A DNA stretch of 64,000 nt, taken from the NCBI RefSeq assembly GCF_900095135.1, contig NZ_LT605205.1, positions 2,728,001 to 2,792,000 on the forward strand. The letters run 5' to 3'. The notes below the pieces were generated by a model. It was not told the origin of the DNA, made no database searches, and was given only the letters and a program-made list of their open reading frames with translations. This DNA comes from Proteiniphilum saccharofermentans. Lineage in GTDB: Bacteria > Bacteroidota > Bacteroidia > Bacteroidales > Dysgonomonadaceae. Below are positions 37,405 through 46,143 of this stretch, one piece after another (the stretch's first letter is position 1; every line of letters begins with the position of its first letter). The translations under genes were made by a program, and so were the position numbers.

Positions 37405-38604
37405 ATGTTTAAAAAATTATTATTATCATTATTCTGTACTATTGTGATTCATATGGTATTTGCCGAAAAAAAGTATTCGGCAGCCATTGATGAAAAAGCT
37501 ATAAGAGAAGTAGTGAACGATGCAATTGCCTGGCAAACAGAAAATATGCCAACTCGCGGAAGGGCGATATGGAATCCACAGTTCACCGGATGGGCAGATG
37601 GCGTATTCTTAAGCGCCGTTTCTGATTGGGCACACTATGATAACAGTCGGGACTTTAAAAGTTGGTATGGAAAAATTGCGGAAGAAAACCGTTGGGAGGT
37701 GGGAAACCGTTCTCTTAACCCTGCCAATGACATAGCTGTCTCTATAATGTATGGGCGAATATGGCTGGATGACCCTAAGCCTTATTACATTGTCGAAAAA
37801 GTAGATCGATGGAACGAGGAAATGGTTTTAAACTTATTTGGCGGATGGGTTCCTCTCATCCCGACAATAGAACGCTTAGACTATCAGATGAAATATTATC
37901 CCAAAACAGATAATCTCCTTTTTGAGATTCCTCAAAACCAGGAGCGTTGGTGTTGGTGTGATGCCCTATATATGGCGGCTCCTACCTATGCTCTTTTTGC
38001 CAATATTACCGGCAACGATGAGTACCGGGAGTTTATGAACAGGGAATTCTGGGAAACCTATAAGGCTCTATACGATAAAGACGAAAAACTTTTTTATCGT
38101 GATACACGATTCATTGAACGAAGAGAAGCCAATGACCAAAAAGTATTCTGGGGACGTGGAAACGGATGGGTTATAGGGGCGATTGCCCGAGTCATTGACT
38201 TTCTTCCTAGGGATTATTACGACAGAAATCGTTATACAAATTTATTTCAAGAAATGATGTCACGTATAGCTACACTTCAGGATGAAAACGGCTATTGGCA
38301 TACAAGTCTGTTAGATTATGAAACTTTCACCTCGCCGGAGACCAGTGCAAGTGGTTTTTTTACATTCGGACTTTGGTGGGGGATCAATCGCAATTTACTG
38401 GATAAAAAAACTTATCTGCCTATTGCAATTAAAGCCTGGGAAGCAATGGTTGCCGCCGTTCATAATAATGGAATGCTCGGTTATGTTCAACCTATCGGAG
38501 ATGCCCCACAAAATATTACAGCCGAAAAAAATGAAGTATACGGAACGGCCGCATTTGCTTTAGCTGGATTAGAAGTAGCAAGATATGCATCCGAAAATAA
38601 ATGA
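37405..38604 (+). CDS. GH105 unsaturated uronyl hydrolase (rhamnogalacturonyl hydrolase type)
   Basis: 399 aa, secreted (signal peptide ends near MVFA). The (alpha/alpha)6 barrel has the GH88/GH105 marks WADGVFLSAVSDWA, RWCWCDALYMAAP (Asp186 is the expected catalytic residue), FWGRGNGWVIGAIARV, DENGYWHTSLLDYE and ETSASGFFTFGLWWGIN. GH105 enzymes hydrate the unsaturated uronic acid made by a polysaccharide lyase and free the next sugar, classically L-rhamnose. Its place after three lyase genes and before rhamnose mutarotase is strong functional context. The 124-bp gap before it is AT-rich with no clear signal. Confidence 0.92.
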   Translation: MFKKLLLSLFCTIVIHMVFAEKKYSAAIDEKAIREVVNDAIAWQTENMPTRGRAIWNPQFTGWADGVFLSAVSDWAHYDNSRDFKSWYGKIAEENRWEVGNRSLNPANDIAVSIMYGRIWLDDPKPYYIVEKVDRWNEEMVLNLFGGWVPLIPTIERLDYQMKYYPKTDNLLFEIPQNQERWCWCDALYMAAPTYALFANITGNDEYREFMNREFWETYKALYDKDEKLFYRDTRFIERREANDQKVFWGRGNGWVIGAIARVIDFLPRDYYDRNRYTNLFQEMMSRIATLQDENGYWHTSLLDYETFTSPETSASGFFTFGLWWGINRNLLDKKTYLPIAIKAWEAMVAAVHNNGMLGYVQPIGDAPQNITAEKNEVYGTAAFALAGLEVARYASENK

Positions 38605-38739
38605 TGGTTCATACGTATAAGAACCTGAAATACGTCACATTGTGTACATAATTAAATTTCTATCAATAACACTTTCGATGTAAAGAGATACAAGATATTT
38701 TTTACGTCTACAAATATAAATCAATAAAACAATTGAAAT

Positions 38740-39054
38740 ATGCAACGAGTAGCTTTTAAAATGTATTTGAAACCGGGGTTTGAAGAGGAATATAAAAAGA
38801 GGCATCAGACAATATGGCCCGAATTGAAAAAATTATTATCCGGTACCGGTATTCGTGATTACGCTATTTATTGGGACAGGGAAACAAATATTTTGTTTGC
38901 GGTACAAAAAATAGACGGGGAAAAATCTTCACAGGAAATAGGCGTAAACCCCATCGTTCAAAAATGGTGGGATTATATGGCGGATATAATGGAGGTAAAT
39001 AATGATAATTCTCCCATCTCAATACCTTTGGAGGAAATGTTTTATATGGAATAA
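38740..39054 (+). CDS. rhaM: L-rhamnose mutarotase
   Basis: 104 aa, the normal length of this ferredoxin-like small protein. It interconverts alpha and beta anomers of L-rhamnose before isomerisation. The conserved N-terminal segment has the catalytic histidine (His22 in KKRHQTIWPEL), Tyr18 nearby, YAIYWDRETNILFAV and the C-terminal WWDYMADIME. No signal peptide, so cytoplasmic. Its presence inside the lyase/GH105 block, 33 kb from rhaBAT, is good evidence that this block delivers L-rhamnose. The next gene starts 22 bp downstream. Confidence 0.95.
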   Translation: MQRVAFKMYLKPGFEEEYKKRHQTIWPELKKLLSGTGIRDYAIYWDRETNILFAVQKIDGEKSSQEIGVNPIVQKWWDYMADIMEVNNDNSPISIPLEEMFYME

Positions 39055-39076
39055 AATATTCAATTACATACGAATT

Positions 39077-40243
39077 ATGAGTAAAAGAATAATGTTTCTG
39101 TTAATTAACTGTTTAATGTTTAATTTTTTGGTACAATCCCAACCTAAAAGAGTCATTTTGTTCGGGATCGATGGACTTCACTGGGAAGCGCCCCAACGTT
39201 TGAAAATGCCGGCGTTCAATGATTTGATTAAGCAGGGAACATATATAAAGCAATCTTACGTAATTATCCCGCATCATCCGACTGTCGGGGATTACAGCAA
39301 GTTTAACAGTTGTTCTTTTCCAAATCCGGTGTTACATGAAGGAACACTCTTTCTGTCTCCCGAAAATAAAATGATTCAGGAGCTTTTTTCTCCTCAACAC
39401 CAAACCGCCTTTGTTGTAAATACAACAGCTTATAAATCGGTGGGAAGAGGTTTCTCCACACTGATAATGGATGATACATTCACCGATGCTCAAGTGGTTG
39501 ATTGCGCCATCAATATTTTAAAAACCCAAGCACCGGTATTTATGCGCGTACATCTTCAAAGACCGGGCCAAAGAGGTTACGATATCTCCCAAAGCACGCC
39601 GGACAAGCCTTATTACAGGAATATTTTCGCACCTCATTCTCCTTATGCAGAGGCAATAGAAGCCGCCGATAAACAGTTGGCCCGGCTTGTTTCGTTTCTT
39701 AAAGAGTCCGGAATGTGGGATGAAACAGTACTTATCGTGACTTCAGATCATGGGCAAAGCCGTATCGGCTGGCATCCGTTATTTGACGAGGATAGTTGGA
39801 AAACCCCTTTGGTCTTTGTTGGAAAGAGTATTGCCGAAGGAAGGGAATTAAATTATTTTGAACATATCGATTTAGCTCCGACAATCGCCGGTTTATTGGG
39901 AAAAGAATGGCAAACACCTAAAACGGAAGCGGGTGTTTTTGTGAAAGAAATATTGAAAGGAACAAATGTGTCGGAGTATATGCCTCGTATGTATATTAAA
40001 ACAATTAATGTGCAGATAAAAGAATACAATCTGTTAAAAGCAAAATTTGTCTTGCTCTCCGAAACAGACGGTTCTTTTGCGAATTTTGTTGCGTTACTGG
40101 AAAATCAGGTATTTATCGAACCTTTTTACCATCAAGATCGTATCTTAAACTGGAGAGAAGCGAGTACTATAAGTCATCTGATCGAAACGAATCAAAAAGT
40201 TTTGAAGATCATGAGAAGTAAACTTCCTAAAAGTAGAGAATAA
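39077..40243 (+). CDS. Secreted alkaline-phosphatase-superfamily protein, phosphodiesterase-like
   Basis: About 388 aa from ATG 39077; the longer frame from 39002 overlaps rhaM and is not a credible start. The signal peptide ends near LVQSQ. The metal-dependent superfamily is seen in RVILFGIDGLHW (first metal Asp) and VTSDHGQS (distal Asp-His). The nucleophile position is HHPTVGDY with Thr69, the form seen in nucleotide pyrophosphatase/phosphodiesterases. No C/S-x-P/A-x-R sulfatase motif is present, so it is not a sulfatase. It may remove a phosphate-linked substituent from the polysaccharide or a phosphodiester product. Substrate unknown. It is the last gene of the AT-rich module before the IS. 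Confidence 0.7.
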   Translation: MSKRIMFLLINCLMFNFLVQSQPKRVILFGIDGLHWEAPQRLKMPAFNDLIKQGTYIKQSYVIIPHHPTVGDYSKFNSCSFPNPVLHEGTLFLSPENKMIQELFSPQHQTAFVVNTTAYKSVGRGFSTLIMDDTFTDAQVVDCAINILKTQAPVFMRVHLQRPGQRGYDISQSTPDKPYYRNIFAPHSPYAEAIEAADKQLARLVSFLKESGMWDETVLIVTSDHGQSRIGWHPLFDEDSWKTPLVFVGKSIAEGRELNYFEHIDLAPTIAGLLGKEWQTPKTEAGVFVKEILKGTNVSEYMPRMYIKTINVQIKEYNLLKAKFVLLSETDGSFANFVALLENQVFIEPFYHQDRILNWREASTISHLIETNQKVLKIMRSKLPKSRE

Positions 40244-40338
40244 GAACGTTTTATGTACACAAGTTTATGAACTATTTCTCAATTGACGAGATTTATAAAA
40301 CTAATTATTCACCTGTTTTATGATTTTATACTTATTAT

Positions 40339-40361
40339 TAGGAGGTTTCGCGGATAATCAT
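40339..40361. repeat. Solo inverted-repeat end related to the adjacent IS1595-type element
   Basis: TAGGAGGTTTCGCGGATAATCAT resembles the right end of the IS (41432-41454) at 18 of 23 positions, and its inner 11 bases are the exact reverse complement of the IS left end at 40372-40382. Only a 10-bp AT spacer separates the two. It looks like the end of a lost second copy. Confidence 0.55.
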
Positions 40362-40371
40362 ATAATAAAAA

Positions 40372-41454
40372 ATGATTATCCGCAGTTATTCCTAAAGAAT
40401 TTAGCGGGAAAAAGTTATAAATAAGTTTCAAAAATGCTTGTGCAATTCACTGATATTCATTATATTTACATCGATAACGATATAAAGATTCAAGCTATGA
40501 ATATCCTGGATTTTGCTATAAATTACCCCGATGAGGAATCCTGTCGGAAAAAATTCAAAGAACAAAGAGACCAAATGGGAGTAACCTGTCGGCATTGCAA
40601 TTGTAAAGAACATTATTGGCTGGAAAACAAGCAGGCCTATGAATGCAAGCGTTGTCGCGCACGCCAAACCTTGCGTTCAGGCACCGTCATGCAGCACTCC
40701 AACCTGCCTTACCGTTACTGGTTCGTGGCCATGCACCTGCTCACGGCGACCAAGGGCTCCTTTTCCGCGGCGGAGCTGCAGCGCCAGCTGGGGCACAAGC
40801 GTTACCAGCCCATATGGGAAATGGTCAATAAACTGCGTGACGTGATGGGCAAACGCGATGATGAGTACACCCTTGAGGGAGCCATCGAGTTGGACGACGC
40901 CTTCTTTTCCACCGAAATATCCCTTCAAGAGAGGGACAAACCGTTGAAGCGCGGCCGCGGGAGCCAAAAAAAGACCAAAGTGCTGGTAATGGCTGAAAGC
41001 AAAACCGTTGAAAACCCCAAACCGGGTAAGAAACCCAAGAAGGTCAGATACCTGAAGATGAAAGTCATCAACGACTTGAAAGCCGGTACAATTACAAGGA
41101 ATGTCAAAGAGCACGTTGAAAGCACGGCGGACCTGACCACCGATGACTCAACTTCTTACACTAAATTGAAAGAGCATGTCCATTCACATACGGCATCCGT
41201 TATTCCACACGAGGATCTTTCCAATGTGCTGCCCTGGGTCCATACCGCGATCAGCAATGCCAAACGACAGCTCTTGGGCGTGTATTACAAGATAAAACCG
41301 GAATACTTGCAATATTATCTCAACCAGTTCTGTTATAAATTCAACAGGCGTTACTTCGGGGAAAACCAGTTTGAAAGACTGTTGATAGCCGCTGTAACGT
41401 ATGCTCCTGATTTCAAGTCAAGAATTTACAATAGGAACTATTGCGGATAATCAT
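40372..41454 (+). mobile_element. IS1595-family insertion sequence
   Basis: About 1083 bp bounded by 23-bp inverted repeats: 40372-40394 (ATGATTATCCGCAGTTATT...) and the complement of 41432-41454, 20 of 23 identical. One transposase gene fills it. The flanking 8-bp sequences do not match, so no target duplication can be shown, perhaps because of the second end at 40339-40361. Its internal sequence is visibly more GC-rich than the genes on its left. Confidence 0.8.
40497..41450 (+). CDS. IS1595-family transposase
   Basis: About 317 aa from ATG 40497; the frame is open from 40434, but MNILDFAINYPDEESC is the usual family start. The N-terminal zinc ribbon is visible as CRHCNC followed by YECKRCRARQTLRSGT (about residues 32-62). 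The ISXO2-like DDE-type domain begins near LEGAIELDDAFFS (first acidic residues). The C-terminal part has LPWVHTAISNAKRQLLGVYYKIKPEYLQYYLNQFCYKFNRR, with the canonical asparagine/glutamate-type triad end. The frame appears intact and runs to 4 bp before the right end of the element. Confidence 0.92.
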   Translation: MNILDFAINYPDEESCRKKFKEQRDQMGVTCRHCNCKEHYWLENKQAYECKRCRARQTLRSGTVMQHSNLPYRYWFVAMHLLTATKGSFSAAELQRQLGHKRYQPIWEMVNKLRDVMGKRDDEYTLEGAIELDDAFFSTEISLQERDKPLKRGRGSQKKTKVLVMAESKTVENPKPGKKPKKVRYLKMKVINDLKAGTITRNVKEHVESTADLTTDDSTSYTKLKEHVHSHTASVIPHEDLSNVLPWVHTAISNAKRQLLGVYYKIKPEYLQYYLNQFCYKFNRRYFGENQFERLLIAAVTYAPDFKSRIYNRNYCG

Positions 41455-41542
41455 TTTATAAAATTCCAATTCTTTTATCCATCAATATCAAAATCTTTAG
41501 TCTTTTTGTCATTTTGAACAATTTACAAAATGGAAATAATGT

Positions 41543-41557
41543 TTTATTTTTGTAAAA
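41543..41557 (+). promoter_or_regulatory. Promoter box ahead of the first GH106 gene
   Basis: TTTATTTTTGTAAAA contains a TAnnTTTG box (41545-41552) and is identical over 15 bases to 56439-56453 in front of the esterase gene. The -33 element is not clear. It lies 106 bp upstream of the GH106 start. Confidence 0.45.
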
Positions 41558-41588
41558 GAAAGTGTTACTTTCGATAAATCGGCATCAA

Positions 41589-41627
41589 TGGATGAAAGTA
41601 GAACAGCTCCATCCATTAAACAGGTAA
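41589..41627 (+). pseudogene. 3' relic of an esterase gene
   Basis: The last codons of an alpha/beta-hydrolase gene remain: WMKVEQLHPLNR then stop, against WMKVEQLHSINR then stop at the end of the esterase at 56530. The DNA matches over 41589-41634 and 57421-57466 at 38 of 46 positions, including the bases after the stop. The rest of the gene is missing. It marks an old deletion or recombination in front of the GH106 gene. Confidence 0.7.
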
Positions 41628-41662
41628 AATATGATCCGAGGAAATAAGAAATCCAAATCAAC

Positions 41663-44600
41663 ATGAAAAATTTATTACCAATACTGCTTATACTGGTCGG
41701 TACCATTTCTATTACTGGCTGCTCCTATTCAAATTCTCAAGAGAATACAAACACCCCCCTGAATAAGGAATTTTTTAAGAATCCCGGTAAAGACCATTAT
41801 CCGGAAACCTGGTTTCACTTTATCGGAGGAAACGTATCGAAGGAAGGTATAACGGCCGATTTGGAAGCTATTGCCGCAGCCGGTATCTCGGGCATCCAGC
41901 TGTTCCATGGACAATTCGGGGGAGAGTGGCCGGGGGTATCCCCACAGATCAAGGCATTGAGTGAGTCGTGGGACGAGCTGATTGTCTGGACAGCCGAAGA
42001 GTGCAAACGGCTGGGACTGAATTTCACCATGCAGAACTGTCCCGGCTGGTCCTATGCCGGAGGGCCATGGATAGAACCGGAGAATTCCATGCGGCATCTG
42101 GTCCGCTCGCGCAAAGATATAGAGGGTGGCCGGACGGTAACTGTCCAGTTTGAAATGCCGCAACCCAGCCAGGAGGAGTGGCGCAATTACCAGGATCTCT
42201 TCGTGATTGCCTTCCCTACACCGGAAGGGGATACCGGATACCGGTTAATCCCGTCCGGCATACAGAGCAACCGCGCCGATCTGCCGTGGAAAGAGTGCCT
42301 GGTAGAACAGAAGAGACTGGTATTGGATCCTTCACTGTCGGGACCGACAACCATCGATGTGAAGTTCGAAAAGGAGACTCTTGTCCGTACTGTAGAGTTA
42401 CCGCCGGTGAGATCATTCTCCCACGCATGGTGCTATTCTCCCGATATCACGATCGCGATTTACGCAGAAACCGGTGATGGAATGAAACAGGTTGCATGGC
42501 TGGAGATGCCGCCGGGAAGCTGGCAGGACGACCAGCCCATTTCCATTGCCTGTGAAGGAGCCGCAGCACAATCCTACCGCATAGAGATCTCCAACCTGCA
42601 CGAAATGACGATATCCTATATCAACTTTTATTCCGCCGCCCGGCAACAAAACTGGGAGTCGGAAGCGGCGTGGACACTCAGAAGGATCGTAAGGGAAGAT
42701 TATCCCCGACAATCGTCAACCGCATGGGTCAATCCTTCTTCAATTGTGGATATTACGGATAAGATGGATTCTTCAGGGGTGTTATCATGGGATGCCCCCG
42801 AAGGGAAATGGAGCGTATTGCGAATTGGTCATGTAAACACCGGGATGAGAAACGGTCCCGCCCCTCCCGAAGCCACGGGGTGGGAGTCCAACAAACTCGA
42901 CCCGGCTGGTGCCCGTGCCAACTTCGAGGGATATATAGGCCGGTTGTTGAACGATAACAGCAGCCTGAAAGATGGCTTACTGAATGGCATACTGATAGAC
43001 AGCTGGGAATGCAGGACCCAGACATGGACGGCAGGACTGGATGATACTTTCCGGCAGAAATGGGATTACTCCCTCTTCTCGATGTTCCCAGCCATCTTCG
43101 GCTATGTGGTGGATGATCCCGAAACCACGGCCCGCTTCCTGCGTGACTGGAGGGTTACCCTGAACGATCTGCTGGTAAAGAATTTCTTCGGGGAAATGGG
43201 TAGCATTGCAAAGGATAACAGGTTAAAGATATCATTTGAAACAGCATCCGGCGATATTTTCCCGGGGGACATACTCGAATATTACAAATATGCCGATGTG
43301 CCGATGTGTGAGTTCTGGCACCCAAAGATGGACTCCTACGTCGGAAGCCTCGAGTTCAAGCCGGTAAAGCCCTGCGTGTCGGCAAGCCGTGTATATGGCA
43401 AGGGGAGGGTAGCCGCCGAGGCGTTCACCTCCTTCGACCTGTCATGGAACGAGCATCCCGGTTTCATAAAGGACAGGGCAGACGAGCACCTGGCACGGGG
43501 AGTGACCCATATGGTGTTCCATACCTATACCCACAATCCCCGCACCGATTTCCTGCCGCCGAGCACCTCCTTCGGTTCAGGTATAGGAACGCCTTTCCTG
43601 CGCCTGCAGACATGGTGGGAGCATATGCCGCACTTCACGGATTACCTGGCAAGGTGCAACTACATGCTCGAGAGCGGGAACCCCGTGTCGGACGTGTTGA
43701 TGTATCTGGGAGACGAGCAGAACCACAAGCCGCAGCAGTTACTGGAATTCCCGGAAGGATACGCATACGACTACTGTAATCCCGATGTATTGCTGAACCG
43801 GCTATCGGTGAAGGACGGGCAACTAGTGACACCCGAAGGGATCGCATACCGCGTCCTGTGGTTATATGACTGCAGGAGGATGTTACCCGAAACACTGGAA
43901 AAGATCCGCTCGTTTGCAGAACAGGGGATAACAGTTGTAGGGCAAGCACCTGCCGGCATGGCAACACTGAGTGGAGGTGAAGCGGAACAGACCCGTTTCC
44001 AAAAGGCAGTCGAAGCCCTCTGGGGAGACGGCAGCCGGAGTGTCCGTCAGGTCGGGAAAGGAAAAGTATACACCGGAGATATCGGTGCAGCTTTGACTTC
44101 CGAGGAAATCCATCCCGATATTAATGTCAAATTCTCCGATGTGCGCTGGCTGCACCGTAGGGTAGACAGTTCTGATTTCTATTTCCTTTCCGCCCCGGAA
44201 GAAAAGGGATACAAGGGTACTATCTCTTTCCGCAGTAGAGGCAATGCCGAGATATGGGACCCGCTGACAGGTGAAACCCGGGGTGTGACATCTGTGGCAC
44301 CCGGGGCGCCAAAAGAGGGGTACACGCAGGTTGAGATGGATCTGCCGGCAGGTACATCCTGTTTTGTAGTGTTCAGGGAAGGTAAGGCTTCCAGACTGGA
44401 GAAAGTACTCGACGTAGCAGATAGACCACTCAACCTGACAAAGAAAATGGAACTTCAGAACGGTTGGGAAATCTCTTTCCCCGAAGGATGGGGGATAGGA
44501 GATTCGCCCGTCAGGATCGACCGGTTAACGGCATGGAAGGATATCACGGCATTAAGCACAGAGGGGAAGGCTTTCTCGGGAACAGCTGTCTACCATACTA

Positions 44601-44929
44601 CATTTAACATGGATGAGAGAGCGGATAAAGCGGAGTACCAGCTTGACCTGGGGCAGGTGGAGATGATCGCCAAAGTCAAACTGAACGGAAAGGAAGTATC
44701 CACCAAATGGACTTACCCCTATAGTATGGATATAACGGAGTATTTACAACTGGGTGAAAACAGGCTGGAAGTGGCTGTGACCAGCACATGGTTCAACCGG
44801 CTTGTATATGATGCCGGTTTACCCGAACCGCAGAGAAAAACCTGGACGATCAATGGTCCGAAGCAAGGATCACCTCTAAAAGATTACGGGTTGTTGGGAC
44901 CGGTAGAGATTGTAATGAAAACAAACTAA
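41663..44929 (+). CDS. GH106-like alpha-L-rhamnosidase, lipoprotein (first copy)
   Basis: 1088 aa. The signal peptide ends in the lipobox ITGC (Cys about residue 20). The start of the mature protein (PETWFHFIGGNVSKEGITADLEA) and the barrel (NFTMQNCPGWSYAGGPWI, KISFETASGDIFPGDILEYY, AEAFTSFDLSWNEHPGF, GVTHMVFHTYTHNP) are typical of GH106. C-terminal beta domains follow, including a galactose-binding-like one (YQLDLGQVEMIAKVKLNGKE). It should release terminal L-rhamnose from a branched oligosaccharide. The gene, particularly 43.0-44.4 kb, is clearly richer in G and C than the module at 23-40 kb, suggesting a different origin. WbsX follows after 1 bp. Confidence 0.88.
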   Translation: MKNLLPILLILVGTISITGCSYSNSQENTNTPLNKEFFKNPGKDHYPETWFHFIGGNVSKEGITADLEAIAAAGISGIQLFHGQFGGEWPGVSPQIKALSESWDELIVWTAEECKRLGLNFTMQNCPGWSYAGGPWIEPENSMRHLVRSRKDIEGGRTVTVQFEMPQPSQEEWRNYQDLFVIAFPTPEGDTGYRLIPSGIQSNRADLPWKECLVEQKRLVLDPSLSGPTTIDVKFEKETLVRTVELPPVRSFSHAWCYSPDITIAIYAETGDGMKQVAWLEMPPGSWQDDQPISIACEGAAAQSYRIEISNLHEMTISYINFYSAARQQNWESEAAWTLRRIVREDYPRQSSTAWVNPSSIVDITDKMDSSGVLSWDAPEGKWSVLRIGHVNTGMRNGPAPPEATGWESNKLDPAGARANFEGYIGRLLNDNSSLKDGLLNGILIDSWECRTQTWTAGLDDTFRQKWDYSLFSMFPAIFGYVVDDPETTARFLRDWRVTLNDLLVKNFFGEMGSIAKDNRLKISFETASGDIFPGDILEYYKYADVPMCEFWHPKMDSYVGSLEFKPVKPCVSASRVYGKGRVAAEAFTSFDLSWNEHPGFIKDRADEHLARGVTHMVFHTYTHNPRTDFLPPSTSFGSGIGTPFLRLQTWWEHMPHFTDYLARCNYMLESGNPVSDVLMYLGDEQNHKPQQLLEFPEGYAYDYCNPDVLLNRLSVKDGQLVTPEGIAYRVLWLYDCRRMLPETLEKIRSFAEQGITVVGQAPAGMATLSGGEAEQTRFQKAVEALWGDGSRSVRQVGKGKVYTGDIGAALTSEEIHPDINVKFSDVRWLHRRVDSSDFYFLSAPEEKGYKGTISFRSRGNAEIWDPLTGETRGVTSVAPGAPKEGYTQVEMDLPAGTSCFVVFREGKASRLEKVLDVADRPLNLTKKMELQNGWEISFPEGWGIGDSPVRIDRLTAWKDITALSTEGKAFSGTAVYHTTFNMDERADKAEYQLDLGQVEMIAKVKLNGKEVSTKWTYPYSMDITEYLQLGENRLEVAVTSTWFNRLVYDAGLPEPQRKTWTINGPKQGSPLKDYGLLGPVEIVMKTN

Positions 44930-44930
44930 T

Positions 44931-46130
44931 ATGATGAATAAAAAACTCCTTCTTTCAGGATTACTGATTGTCACGGTATTTATTTTTTCGGCGTGTAAAC
45001 ATAGCTCCGGTAAAATCGACACAGAATCGGAATATATTGTGGCTGCTTTCTATTGGCCCGCATACCACTATGAGCCGCGCGCCGAGTTCCTTTTTCCCGA
45101 CAGGAAAGGAGAATGGGAAATCATCTATAACGCCGTACCCAAAGAAGAAGGTCATCAACAGCCGAAAATTCCCCTATGGGGTTATCTTAATGAGGCTGAT
45201 CCTACAGATATGGACAAGAAAATCACTGAAGCTGTCAATTACGATATTAATACTTTTATTTTCGACTGGTATTGGTACGATGGACAACCATTCCTGGAAA
45301 GTTGTATAAATGACGGTTTCCTAAAAGCCAATAACGGAAGGATGAACTTTTACCTGATGTGGGCCAATCATGACGCTACTACTTATTGGGACGTAGATAA
45401 TCCCAAAATAGATTCCGTGATCTGGAAAGGAGGAGTCGACAGGGAACAGTTTGATATTGTGGTCGACCGCGTTATCAACCATTATTTTAAAGACCCCTCT
45501 TACCTGAAAATTAACGGTGAACCGGTTTTTTCAATCTATGAATTAAATACTTTAATAAACGGTTTAGGTGGAGCAGAGCAGACAAAAAAGGCTTTAGAAC
45601 ATTTTACCGAAAAGACCAAAGAAGCAGGATTTCCCGGACTACATCTGCAAAGTATCTTGTGGCAAGCATTACCAAATACAATTGAAGGAGTCCCGGGTGA
45701 TACGATTAAAAGTCAGGATGAAGTACTCAGCTATTTCGGATTTAAGAGTCTGACCAATTATTGTTGGGCACACCTGCAAAACCCCGATGGAGACTATGAG
45801 GTATGGGGAGATGCTTCAACAGAGATGTGGGATCAATTTCACAATGATTTCTCAATGACCTATTTTCCGAATGTGACTGTCGGATGGGATGCCAATCCAC
45901 GTTTTCTTTTCAAAGCAGGATATATAAACAATTCAACCCCACAGAAATTTAAAAGATATCTCTTGAAAGCGAAAAGTCACGTAGATCATTACAACATCGA
46001 ACCCAAAATCATCACCATCAACGCATGGAATGAATGGTCAGAAGGCAGTTATCTGGAACCTGACACAATTTGGGAATACCAATATCTCGATGCAGTAAAA
46101 AACGTTTTTGGAACAATTGACAAAAGATAA
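44931..46130 (+). CDS. WbsX/GH99-like lipoprotein, putative glycoside hydrolase
   Basis: 399 aa lipoprotein (lipobox FSAC, Cys near residue 22). VAAFYWPAYHYEPR, INTFIFDWYWYDGQ, LMWANHDATTYWDV, VTVGWDANPR and NAWNEWSEGSYLEPD define the WbsX/GH99-like fold; Glu368 and Glu371 correspond to the GH99 catalytic pair. Very close to the gene at 51536 (same length within four residues, same motifs including TNYCWAHLQNPDGDYEVWGDAST), so those two are a recent duplication relative to the pair at 20177/21442. It is packed between two GH106 genes (1 bp and 13 bp gaps), implying a joint task on the same rhamnose-bearing glycan. Confidence 0.77.
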   Translation: MMNKKLLLSGLLIVTVFIFSACKHSSGKIDTESEYIVAAFYWPAYHYEPRAEFLFPDRKGEWEIIYNAVPKEEGHQQPKIPLWGYLNEADPTDMDKKITEAVNYDINTFIFDWYWYDGQPFLESCINDGFLKANNGRMNFYLMWANHDATTYWDVDNPKIDSVIWKGGVDREQFDIVVDRVINHYFKDPSYLKINGEPVFSIYELNTLINGLGGAEQTKKALEHFTEKTKEAGFPGLHLQSILWQALPNTIEGVPGDTIKSQDEVLSYFGFKSLTNYCWAHLQNPDGDYEVWGDASTEMWDQFHNDFSMTYFPNVTVGWDANPRFLFKAGYINNSTPQKFKRYLLKAKSHVDHYNIEPKIITINAWNEWSEGSYLEPDTIWEYQYLDAVKNVFGTIDKR

Positions 46131-46143
46131 ATAAATTTATCCA

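Noticed and set aside
39077-40243. Sulfatase assignment
   Set aside because: No C/S-x-P/A-x-R motif; the nucleophile region has threonine in HPTVGDY.
40361-41465. Target duplication of the IS1595-type element
   Set aside because: Several end placements were tried (with and without the shared AAA); the 8-bp flanks never match.
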